Translations under genes and position numbers: made by a program | Notes under the pieces: model-generated | Databases searched by the model: none | Seen by the model: only the letters and a program-made list of their open reading frames with translations | What the model was told of the DNA's origin: nothing | Source of the DNA: Climacium dendroides | Lineage: Eukaryota; Streptophyta; Bryopsida; Hypnales; Climaciaceae | Length of the DNA: 64,000 nt | Assembly: GCA_950106755.1 (NCBI GenBank) | Contig: OX467086.1 | Location: forward strand, 28,352,001-28,416,000 | Direction: 5' to 3' | In this document: in pieces, positions 23,710 through 35,700 of the stretch | Layout: each line of letters opens with the position of its first letter | How positions within the stretch are numbered: the stretch's first letter is position 1

Positions 23710-25609
23710 ATTTCATTTTCATTTTAGTCAAGGAATTTCTATTTATAGTAAGTCCGTCTTTCGCGGAGGGGTTTATATAGAGTTCTACGCATTCTCCAGA
23801 CTGCGCTCGTCGAACGACTTGAGGACTTGAACATTTCATGGATAGTAGTCGGACTGACTGATCACAACGTGAACTGTGCTGGAGATCATTGAGCACCTAC
23901 GCAAAACAACTGCCAATCATGGAATGAAAGATCTTATGCAAACCTAGAGGCTGGAATGACAGATCCTAGAAGCTGCTAAATGGAGAATTCTCATGTTTTC
24001 ATAGGGGTCGGAGTGGCTTACTGTAAATCCTATGCGATGGATCTCCTGCTTGAGCAATACAACGGGCAACAACCGGCGTTGTACCAATACAATTGCAGAA
24101 CAATACTAATCAAACTCTTCTAAAGACATAATAGAACAAGTTGAAAGCGCAGAGAACAACAGCAAAGCTCAAAGTTGATGCAGTTGAAGAGAAAGGTGGA
24201 ATGACTGGAATGCAACTAAACTGCCGACGTCCACTCAACTCCTCGGCGGGAAGGAAAGAGCGCAAAGTCAGTTCTCATTTTTGAACGACGTACATTCTAA
24301 TATCAAGTGGCCCCAGAATCACGACGGCCTTGCCACGTAAACCTTTCGATATCCACATGCAATCCTGAATTTAGTGGCTGGCCCCACGAAAATAATGGGG
24401 TCACTACACTTTTCATTAAGTTTGTGTTGACTTTTAAAGTCCGTAGTGGCATATCCCCTTTGGCAATCTTCAAATGCGGACAGCAGAAGCTACTATCCAA
24501 ATCCTTTTCTACTTTGACTTCAAAATTTAAGCCCAATTGTTGACTTTACAATGCACCTAAGTTCATTATTAGGAAATGAAGGTTCCGTTACTTATACTAA
24601 CCATGTGGCACCTAACGCGGCTTGCCATATATATAGCACACACTAGAATAATGTTAATTTTGGCTAGAAAGTGCCTTTACTGCAAACTTCCCCAGCTTTA
24701 GTCAGCGGGAATATTGTTCTTCTTCTAAAGTGAATGAAAAGTATGATTTTAAGAAATTCCTAATAATGTTGGAATGTTTAAAGAATGTCCCTTTTCCTGC
24801 AGCAGATTTGAGGGTTTAGGATGGGAAAATTTTGCCTTCAATTTCAAGGGTTCACGGTCTCAGGGTTTAGGGCTTGGAATCCACGCCCTAAATTCAAATA
24901 AATTGTCTCCAGCAAGTCATCAAAAAAATTTGAAAGGAAATTACATTTACCATTCCTAAATTCTTTTAACCTTGCCTCTGAAGAGGTTCTAATTTTTACC
25001 CATGCAAACCAAAGCGGAAAATATGGAGTTCAAAACGAACAACAAAATACAAGTTCTAAATGGATTCGAAATGTACAATCTCTGGCCATTTCTTAGGAAA
25101 AAGAATTTTTTTTTTGAAAATGAACAAAAATCAAAATAGCCGTCACGGTTGATCTTTCATTCTAAGGTTCATTAAGTGCTAATTCAGAAGAGTAGAAAAA
25201 ATGTCAAGTGAAAAGAGTAATGCATACAAGAACTTCAAAATTCAAGGCTCAGCCATATCTGCATGAACTGAAGGGCTCATAGAAAAATTAAATTAAATTA
25301 TTTTCTTTGTTAGGTGCCCAATCATAGATTATTGGATTATCATTGAAGAGTATGATTCTAATTTCTACCTATTTGTCCTTCCTCATTTGTACTTCCCTTG
25401 CATGTTTTTTCTGACTTTCTCAAACAAAGTACAACCCTGGCCATTTTTGCATGAACTTGGTCCACGTGGAAAAATTTAGTTACATTATTTTTTTAAAGAG
25501 GTGCCCATGGATTATCATCAAAGAGGGCGTTTCCAACTTCTACGTTAATTTCTTTTTCCATTTGCACTTCCATTGCATTTTTTTTCAACTTTCTCAAACA
25601 GTCCATGTT
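23710..25609. other. intergenic stretch without recognised genes
   Basis: Only short chance frames are present. From about 25100 the sequence becomes AT-rich and begins to resemble diverged monomers of the satellite that follows. Confidence 0.5.
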
Positions 25610-26680
25610 TAAAAAAATAAATAAGTGACGCACATATTTCTGTTAACCTAAACTCTTAAAATTGTCTGTACTTTGTAGTACCAATGTCATGATTCTCAAT
25701 CAAGGCCAATTTAAATGGGCCCAACAAATTTGTCCACAAGTTCTAAATTTTTTTTGGTTGTGGGTTTAGTCAATGCATGTGTGGACAAAATTTAATTAGT
25801 GACCCACATGTTTTTTTGAACCTAAACAACTCTTAAAATTGACTGTACTTTGTAGTACCAATGTCATGAAATTCAATCAAGGCCAATTTAAATGGACCCA
25901 ACAAATTTGTCCACAAGTTCTAAATTTTTTTTGGTTGTGGGTTTGGTCGATGCATGTGTAGAAAAAAATTAAATTAATGACTTACATGTTTTTTTAAACC
26001 TAAACTCTTAAAATTGACTGTACTTTGTAGTACCAATGTCATGAAATTCAATCAAGGCCAATTTAAATGGGCCCAACAAATTTGTCCACAAGTTCTAAAT
26101 TTTTTTTGGTTGTGGGTTTGGTCAATGCATGTGTAGAAAAAAATTAAATTAGTGACTTACATGTTTTTTTAAATCTCAACTCTTAAAATTGACTGTACTT
26201 TATAGTACCAATGTCATGAAATTCAATCAAGGCCAATTATTTGAAATGGGCCCAACAAATTTGTCCACAAGTTCTAAATTTTTTTTGGTTGTGGGTTTAG
26301 TCAATGCATGTGTAGAAAAAAATTAAATTAGTGACTTACATGTTTTTTTAAACCTCAACTCTTAAAATTGACTGTACTTTGTAGTACCAATGTCATGAAA
26401 TTCAATCAAGGCCAATTATTTTAAATGGGCCCAACAAATTTGTCCACAAGTTCTAAATTTTTTTTGGTTGTGGGTTTGGTTAATGCATGTGTGGAAAAAA
26501 ATAAATTAGTGACCCACATGTTTTTTTGAACCTAAACAGCTCTTAAAATTGACTGTACTTTGTAGTACCAATGTCATGAAATTCAATCAAGGCCAATTTA
26601 AATGGGCCCAACAAATTTGTCCACAAGTTCTAAATTTTTTTTGGATGTGGATTTGGTCAATGCATTTGGAAAAACATTAC
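25610..26680 (+). repeat. about 177-bp satellite, forward array
   Basis: Six tandem monomers. A fixed marker (CAAGGCCAATTTAAATGG) recurs at 25701, 25878, 26053, 26228, 26407 and 26588, giving periods of 175-181 bp. Each monomer contains a T-run followed by GGTTGTGGGTTTGGTC and a segment AATTGACTGTACTTTGTAGT. Confidence 0.95.
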
Positions 26681-27129
26681 ATACTACTAACCATTATCAT
26701 TAAGTAGATTTACTTTGACCTCAACAATATTTAGTAAACATTTGTTTCAATTGGTACAATGCCACTATATTCATAGTACACTATGAATATCATCACTAGT
26801 ACCTTGAATTTCAATGCTTGATTGTGAAGTGTGTTAAGATATTTATTGTGAAGCGTTATTCGCTTAATGGGAGTTTGTAGTGACCTTAAATTGTAATTAT
26901 GGGTACCAACATCATAATGACTGCGGCTAGTAAATTGAATTCATGATGAAGCGTTATTTATTTTAAGTAATTTGTGGTGACACTACATCATAATTATGAC
27001 TCTCAACATCATATTAATAAGGCTACTACTAAGTACATTTATTATACTCTAGTTGAAACAATTTCAATCTATTATAATGAATGTCACATGAAACTAGAAA
27101 TTGTTAAATATGATGATCTATAGTTCAAG
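26681..27129. other. spacer between opposed satellite arrays
   Basis: About 450 bp of AT-rich DNA separates the forward and reverse satellite arrays. It contains two loosely repeated segments (TGAAGCGTTATT at about 26850 and about 26948, followed by GTAGTGAC/GTGGTGAC). No coding signal was seen. Confidence 0.6.
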
Positions 27130-28680
27130 TGATTTAGAACTTGTGGACAAATTTGTTGTGCCCATTTAAATTGGCCTTGATTGAATTTCATGACATTGGT
27201 ACTACAAAGTACAGTCAATTTTAAGAGTTCAGGTTTAAAAAAACATGTGGGTCACTAATTTAATTTTTTTCCACACATGCATTGACCAAACCCACAACCA
27301 AAAAAAATTTAGAACTTGTGCACAAATTTATTGGGCCCATTTCAAATAATTGGCCTTGATTGAATTTCATGACAATCATTGGTACTATAAAGTACAGTCA
27401 ATTTTAAGATTTTAGTTTCAAAAAAACATGTAAGTCACTAATTTAATTTTTTTCCACATATGCATTGACCAAACCCACAACTGAAAAAAATTTAGAACTT
27501 GTGGACAAAATTATTGGGCCCATTTAAATTGGCATTGATTGAATTTCATGACATTGGTACTATAAAGTACAGTCAATTTTAAGATTTTAGGTTTAAAAAA
27601 ACATGTGGGTCACTAATTTAATTTTTTTCCACACATGCATTGACCAAACCCACAACCAAAAAAAATTTAGAACTTGTGTACAAATTTATTGGGCCCATTT
27701 AAATTGGCCTTGATTGAATTTCATGACATTGGTACTACAAAGTACAGTCAATTTTAAGAGTTCAGGTTTAAAAAAACATGTGGGTCACTAATTTAATTTT
27801 TTTCCACACATGCATTGACCAAACCCACAACCAAAAAAAATTTAGAACTTGTGCACAAATTTATTGGGCCCATTTCAAATAATTGGCCTTGATTGAATTT
27901 CATGACAATCATTGGTACTATAAAGTACAGTCAATTTTAAGATTTTAGTTTCAAAAAAACATGTAAGTCACTAATTTAATTTTTTTCCACATATGCATTG
28001 ACCAAACCCACAACTGAAAAAAATTTAGAACTTGTGGACAAAATTATTGGGCCCATTTAAATTGGCATTGATTGAATTTCATGACATTGGTACTATAAAG
28101 TACAGTCAATTTTAAGATTTTAGGTTTAAAAAAACATGTGGGTCACTAATTTAATTTTTTTCCACACATGCATTGACCAAACCCACAACCAAAAAAAATT
28201 TAGAACTTGTGCACAAATTTATTGGGCCCATTTAAATTGGCCTTGATTGAATTTCATGACATTGGTACTACAAAGTACAGTCAATTTTAAGAGTTTAGGT
28301 TTAAAAAAACATGTGGGTCACCAATTTATTTTTTCCACACATGCATTGACCAAACCCACAACCAAAAAAAATTTAGAACTTGTGGACAAATTTGTTGGGC
28401 CCATTTAAATTGGCCTTGATTGAATTTCATGACATTGGTACTATAAAGTACAGTCAATTTTAAGAGTTCACGTTTAAAAAAACATGTGGGTCACTAATTT
28501 AATTTTTTTCACACATGCATCGACCAAACCCACAACCAAAAAAAATTTAGAACTTATGGACAAATTTGTTGGGCCCATTTCAAATAATTGGCCTTGATTG
28601 AATTTCATGACATTGTACCTACCAAAAAGTACAGTCAATTTTCAGAGTTTAGTTTTAAAAAAACATGCGGGTCACCAATT
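27130..28680 (-). repeat. about 177-bp satellite, reverse array
   Basis: About nine monomers of the same satellite in the opposite orientation (marker TTGGCCTTGATTGAATTTCA at about 27172, 27348, 27706, 27886, 28247 and so on). A three-monomer block is duplicated almost perfectly: 27308-27840 and 27841-28200 onward share the same private variants, including CAAATAATTGG and GACAATCATTGG. This is a higher-order repeat of about 535 bp. Together with the forward array it forms a kilobase-scale inverted repeat. Confidence 0.93.
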
Positions 28681-28849
28681 TATGTTATTAATGTGTGTAA
28701 ATGTCCTAGGCATTAGAATGTGGTGTTTGCAGAACTTTGCAGTCAAACAAAACCTAACCAAGTTGCTATTTTCAGTAGTAAGTTTAATATTTCCAAAGAA
28801 ACTTTGTGAAGTCTAGTTTTAGCATCAAACAACTATGGAGTAGATTTTA

Positions 28850-29165
28850 AGCAACTATAGAGTAGATTTTAAGAAGCCATAAGTTCATTGGAGTTATACA
28901 TGTTAGGCTTTGTAACCTCAAATTTTTTTGGGCACTAGTTTTTTAGATTTGACTTGTGAAAAGAGGGTTGAAATTTTTTTGCAGTTTGAACACCTTCATG
29001 GTCAAACATTATAATCTTTTACTGTATAAGTGATATTGTTGTCTTTTCTTTTCCTATGAGATCTCTAACATGTCAAGTTTGAATTAGTATGGTTACAATT
29101 TTACAAAAATTGATACAACTTATGGAAATGTTGGCATTTTGTTCAATTTCAAACAAATTCCAAGT
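28850..29165. repeat. dispersed repeat copy 1
   Basis: About 300 bp resembling 58475-58805 in the same orientation (shared GGGGTTATACAT-like, GACTTGTGAAAAGAGG, CAAACATTATAATCTTTTACT and TTGATACA segments). The copies are clearly diverged, so the family is old. No coding signal was seen. Confidence 0.7.
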
Positions 29166-29254
29166 TACTCAAAATAGGCCTTAGCCTTTGTATCTCCATC
29201 GATTCTAATTGATATTGATATCCATCTATGCGCACACCATGTCCACTTATCTTC

Positions 29255-29460
29255 CATTCAAAGATACTCATGAGACACCCTTTCAATCTTGCATCTGAGT
29301 ATAGGCCTTGGGTATACAATGTGTAGGTATCAATCGTGAGACACCCTTTCAATCTCGTATTCGAGTATAGGCCCAGGATATCAAACATATCAAGGAGGGT
29401 ATCAAACAGATCAGGATGGGTATCAAACAAATCAAGGGCGGGTATCAAATAGATCAGGGG
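29255..29460. repeat. short local tandem repeats
   Basis: A 65-70 bp segment beginning GAGACACCCTTTCAATCT is repeated twice. It is followed by four copies of a 19-22 bp unit (GGTATCAAACAGATCAGGA-like). Confidence 0.75.
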
Positions 29461-29751
29461 CGAGAAGGCTGGGAGGTCACTTTTTTCCTTCGACGTAATC
29501 GAGGCTTCACTTGCTAATGAGAATATGACACGTGTCAGACACGCTGTAATAGCATCGAGGTGGCAAGTGCATAGTCAGCAATAAGTGGCACCTTCCAGAA
29601 ATCAGGGGCCACGAGGGGGAAGCTCGCTGTGGATGAAAATTGGAGGATGTATCTCCAAAGTAGGGAATTGTCTCTCCAGCCAGGAAGCAGGGAATCGTCT
29701 CTCCAGCCGGGGTCGGTTGTCGTCAGGGTTTGGTGCTCGCTTCTGCAGTGC

Positions 29752-32700
29752 ATGAATTTTTTGCAGTTTCTTCTGCGTGCGCTTCATCCTCTTCTGTGGC
29801 GCTTCTCCTTCTTCCTTCTGAGGGTTTAGGGTCAGTGTGTATTTCTTTCAGTCTGTTTTAGAAGACGTCACGGTGGGGGAGCTGTGTTTTGAAGGAGCTC
29901 ACAGTGGGAGACCTATGTTTTGAAGAAAGCTGCTGAAAAAGAGGTCGGGGTTCAAATCTACAAGTTAGGTCTTCTAATCGTGGCAGGTGAGTACTTTAGG
30001 TTTTCCTTTCTGATGATTAGGAATGTAGGTTTTAGGGTTTCTTTTCTCCTGCCACGGTTTAGAACACTGAATGCTGAAAGTGCACGTATGTGATGAGAAG
30101 CTTAATCTCTGTCAGAAAATTTGGGCTCATGCAATCAGCGACAGACAGCTATGATATTAGGATTGCTTCAATTCCACCGCACTCTGTTTGAGATTGTGAT
30201 GTGAATTGTTGGAAGGTGCATTATTTTTTTGCAGTTTCTTCTATCTGCGTGCGCTTCATCCTCTTCTGTGGCGCTTCTTCCTTCCTCCTTCTGAGGGTTT
30301 AGGATCAGTGTGTATTTCTTTCAGTCTGTTTTAGAAGACGTCACGGTGGGGGAGCTGTGTTTTGAAGGAGCTCACAGTGGGAGACCTGTGTTTTGAAGAA
30401 AGCTGCTGAAAAAGAGGTCGGGGTTCAAATCTACAAGTTAGGTCTTCTAATCGTGGCAGGTGAGTACTTTAGGTTTTCCTTTCTGATGATTAGGAATGTA
30501 GGTTTTAGGGTTTCTTTTCTCCTGCCACGGTTTAGAACACTGAATGCTGAAAGTGCACGTATGTGATGAGAAGCTTAATCTCTGTCAGAAAATTTGGGCT
30601 CATGCAATCAGCGACAGACAGCTATGATATTAGGATTGCTTCAATTCCACCGCACTCTGTTTGAGATTGTGATGTGAATTGTTGGAAGGTGCATTATTTT
30701 TTTGCAGTTTCTTCTATCTGCGTGCGCTTCATCCTCTTTTGTGGCGCTTCTTCCTTCCTCCTTCTGAGGGTTTAGGATCAGTGTGTATTTCTTTCAGTCT
30801 GTTTTAGAAGACGTCACGGTGGGGGAGCTGTGTTTTGAAGGAGCTCACAGTGGGAGACCTGTGTTTTGAAGAAAGCTGCTGAAAAAGAGGTCGGGGTTCA
30901 AATCTACAAGTTAGGTCTTCTAATCGTGGCAGGTGAGTACTTTAGGTTTTCCTTTCTGATGATTAGGAATGTAGGTTTTAGGGTTTCTTTTCTCCTGCCA
31001 CGGTTTAGAACACTGAATGCTGAAAGTGCACGTACGTGATGAGAAGCTTAATCTCTGTCAGAAAATTTGGACTCATGCAATCAGCGACAGACAGCTATGA
31101 TATTAGGATTGCTTCAATTCCACCGCACTCTGTTTGAGATTGTGATGTGAATTGTTGGAAGGTGCATTATTTTTTTGCAGTTTCTTCTATCTGCGTGCGC
31201 TTCATCCTCTTTTGTGGCGCTTCTTCCTTCTTCCTTCTGAGGGTTTAGGGTCAGTGTGTATTTCTTTCAGTCTGTTTTAGAAGACGTCACGGTGGGGGAG
31301 CTGTGTTTTGAAGGAGCTCACAGTGGGAGACCTATGTTTTGAAGAAAGCTGCTGAAAAAGAGGTCGGGGTTCAAATCTACAAGTTAGGTCTTCTAATCGT
31401 GGCAGGTGAGTACTTTAGGTTTTCCTTTCTGATGATTAGGAATGTAGGTTTTAGGGTTTCTTTTCTCCTGCCACGGTTTAGAACACTGAATGCTGAAAGT
31501 GCACGTATGTGATGAGAAGCTTAATCTCTGTCAGAAAATTTGGGCTCATGCAATCAGCGACAGACAGCTATGATATTAGGATTGCTTCAATTCCACCGCA
31601 CTCTGTTTGAGATTGTGATGTGAATTGTTGGAAGGTGCATTATTTTTTTGCAGTCTCTTCTATCTGCGTGCGCTTCATCCTCTTTTGTGGCGCTTCTTCC
31701 TTCCTCCTTCTGAGGGTTTAGGATCAGTGTGTATTTCTTTCAGTCTGTTTTAGAAGACGTCACGGTGGGGGAGCTGTGTTTTGAAGGAGCTCACAGTGGG
31801 AGACCTGTGTTTTGAAGAAAGCTGCTGAAAAAGAGGTCGGGGTTCAAATCTACAAGTTAGGTCTTCTAATCGTGGCAGGTGAGTACTTTAGGTTTTCCTT
31901 TCTGATGATTAGGAATGTAGGTTTTAGGGTTTCTTTTCTCCTGCCACGGTTTAGAACACTGAATGCTGAAAGTGCACGTACGTGATGAGAAGCTTAATCT
32001 CTGTCAGAAAATTTGGACTCATGCAATCAGCGACAGACAGCTATGATATTAGGATTGCTTCAATTCCACCGCACTCTGTTTGAGATTGTGATGTGAATTG
32101 TTGGAAGGTGCATTATTTTTTTGCAGTCTCTTCTATCTGCGTGCGCTTCATCCTCTTTTGTGGCGCTTCTTCCTTCCTCCTTCTGAGGGTTTAGGATCAG
32201 TGTGTATTTCTTTCAGTCTGTTTTAGAAGACGTCACGGTGGGGGAGCTGTGTTTTGAAGGAGCTCACAGTGGGAGACCTATGTTTTGAAGAAAGCTGCTG
32301 AAAAAGAGGTCGGGGTTCAAATCTACAAGTTAGGTCTTCTAATCGTGGCAGGTGAGTACTTTAGGTTTTCCTTTCTGATGATTAGGAATGTAGGTTTTAG
32401 GGTTTCTTTTCTCCTGCCACGGTTTAGAACACTGAATGCTGAAAGTGCACGTATGTGATGAGAAGCTTAATCTCTGTCAGAAAATTTGGGCTCATGCAAT
32501 CAGCGACAGACAGCTATGATATTAGGATTGCTTCAATTCCACCGCACTTTGTTTGAGATTGTGATGTGAATTGTTGGAAGGTGCATTATTTTTTTGCAGT
32601 TTCTTCTATCTGCGTGCGCTTCATCCTCTTCTGTGGCGCTTCTTCCTTCCTCCTTCTGAGGGTTTAGGATCAGTGTGTATTTCTTTCAGTCTGTTTTAGA

Positions 32701-35700
32701 AGACGTCACGGTGGGGGAGCTGTGTTTTGAAGGAGCTCACAGTGGGAGACCTGTGTTTTGAAGAAAGCTGCTGAAAAAGAGGTCGGGGTTCAAATCTACA
32801 AGTTAGGTCTTCTAATCGTGGCAGGTGAGTACTTTAGGTTTTCCTTTCTGATGATTAGGAATGTAGGTTTTAGGGTTTCTTTTCTCCTGCCACGGTTTAG
32901 AACACTGAATGCTGAAAGTGCACGTATGTGATGAGAAGCTTAATCTCTGTCAGAAAATTTGGGCTCATGCAATCAGCGACAGACAGCTATGATATTAGGA
33001 TTGCTTCAATTCCACCGCACTCTGTTTGAGATTGTGATGTGAATTGTTGGAAGGTGCATTATTTTTTTGCAGTCTCTTCTATCTGCGTGCGCTTCATCCT
33101 CTTTTGTGGCGCTTCTTCCTTCCTCCTTCTGAGGGTTTAGGATCAGTGTGTATTTCTTTCAGTCTGTTTTAGAAGACGTCACGGTGGGGGAGCTGTGTTT
33201 TGAAGGAGCTCACAGTGGGAGACCTGTGTTTTGAAGAAAGCTGCTGAAAAAGAGGTCGGGGTTCAAATCTACAAGTTAGGTCTTCTAATCGTGGCAGGTG
33301 AGTACTTTAGGTTTTCCTTTCTGATGATTAGGAATGTAGGTTTTAGGGTTTCTTTTCTCCTGCCACGGTTTAGAACACTGAATGCTGAAAGTGCACGTAT
33401 GTGATGAGAAGCTTAATCTCTGTCAGAAAATTTGGGCTCATGCAATCAGCGACAGACAGCTATGATATTAGGATTGCTTCAATTCCACCGCACTCTGTTT
33501 GAGATTGTGATGTGAATTGTTGGAAGGTGCATTATTTTTTTGCAGTTTCTTCTATCTGCGTGCGCTTCATCCTCTTTTGTGGCGCTTCTTCCTTCTTCCT
33601 TCTGAGGGTTTAGGGTCAGTGTGTATTTCTTTCAGTCTGTTTTAGAAGACGTCACGGTGGGGGAGCTGTGTTTTGAAGGAGCTCACAGTGGGAGACCTAT
33701 GTTTTGAAGAAAGCTGCTGAAAAAGAGGTCAGGGTTCAAATCTACAAGTTAGGTCTTCTAATCGTGGCAGGTGAGTACTTTAGGTTTTCCTTTCTGATGA
33801 TTAGGAATGTAGGTTTTAGGGTTTCTTTTCTCCTGCCACGGTTTAGAACACTGAATGCTGAAAGTGCACGTATGTGATGAGAAGCTTAATCTCTGTCAGA
33901 AAATTTGGGCTCATGCAATCAGCGACAGACAGCTATGATATTAGGATTGCTTCAATTCCACCGCACTCTGTTTGAGATTGTGATGTGAATTGTTGGAAGG
34001 TGCATTATTTTTTTGCAGTTTCTTCTATCTGCGTGCGCTTCATCCTCTTCTGTGGCGCTTCTTCCTTCCTCCTTCTGAGGGTTTAGGATCAGTGTGTATT
34101 TCTTTCAGTCTGTTTTAGAAGACGTCACGGTGGGGGAGCTGTGTTTTGAAGGAGCTCACAGTGGGAGACCTGTGTTTTGAAGAAAGCTGCTGAAAAAGAG
34201 GTCGGGGTTCAAATCTACAAGTTAGGTCTTCTAATCGTGGCAGGTGAGTACTTTAGGTTTTCCTTTCTGATGATTAGGAATGTAGGTTTTAGGGTTTCTT
34301 TTCTCCTGCCACGGTTTAGAACACTGAATGCTGAAAGTGCACGTATGTGATGAGAAGCTTAATCTCTGTCAGAAAATTTGGGCTCATGCAATCAGCGACA
34401 GACAGCTATGATATTAGGATTGCTTCAATTCCACCGCACTCTGTTTGAGATTGTGATGTGAATTGTTGGAAGGTGCATTATTTTTTTGCAGTTTCTTCTA
34501 TCTGCGTGCGCTTCATCCTCTTCTGTGGCGCTTCTTCCTTCTTCCTTCTGAGGGTTTAGGGTCAGTGTGTATTTCTTTCAGTCTGTTTTAGAAGACGTCA
34601 CGGTGGGGGAGCTGTGTTTTGAAGGAGCTCACAGTGGGAGACCTGTGTTTTGAAGAAAGCTGCTGAAAAAGAGGTCGGGGTTCAAATCTACAAGTTAGGT
34701 CTTCTAATCGTGGCAGGTGAGTACTTTAGGTTTTCCTTTCTGATGATTAGGAATGTAGGTTTTAGGGTTTCTTTTCTCCTGCCACGGTTTAGAACACTGA
34801 ATGCTGAAAGTGCACGTAGGTGATGAGAAGCTTAATCTCTGTCAGAAAATTTGGACTCATGCAATCAGCGACAGACAGCTATGATATTAGGATTGCTTCA
34901 ATTCCACCGCACTCTGTTTGAGATTGTGATGTGAATTGTTGGAAGGTGCATTATTTTTTTGCAGTTTCTTCTATCTGCGTGCGCTTCATCCTCTTCTGTG
35001 GCGCTTCTTCCTTCTTCCTTCTGAGGGTTTAGGGTCAGTGTGTATTTCTTTCAGTCTGTTTTAGAAGACGTCACGGTGGGGGAGCTGTGTTTTGAAGGAG
35101 CTCACAGTGGGAGACCTGTGTTTTGAAGAAAGCTGCTGAAAAAGAGGTCGGGGTTCAAATCTACAAGTTAGGTCTTCTAATCGTGGCAGGTGAGTACTTT
35201 AGGTTTTCCTTTCTGATGATTAGGAATGTAGGTTTTAGGGTTTCTTTTCTCCTGCCACGGTTTAGAACACTGAATGCTGAAAGTGCACGTATGTGATGAG
35301 AAGCTTAATCTCTGTCAGAAAATTTGGGCTCATGCAATCAGCGACAGACAGCTATGATATTAGGATTGCTTCAATTCCACCGCACTCTGTTTGAGATTGT
35401 GATGTGAATTGTTGGAAGGTGCATTATTTTTTTGCAGTTTCTTCTATCTGCGTGCGCTTCATCCTCTTCTGTGGCGCTTCTTCCTTCTTCCTTCTGAGGG
35501 TTTAGGGTCAGTGTGTATTTCTTTCAGTCTGTTTTAGAAGACGTCACGGTGGGGGAGCTGTGTTTTGAAGGAGCTCACAGTGGGAGACCTGTGTTTTGAA
35601 GAAAGCTGCTGAAAAAGAGGTCGGGGTTCAAATCTACAAGTTAGGTCTTCTAATCGTGGCAGGTGAGTACTTTAGGTTTTCCTTTCTGATGATTAGGAAT

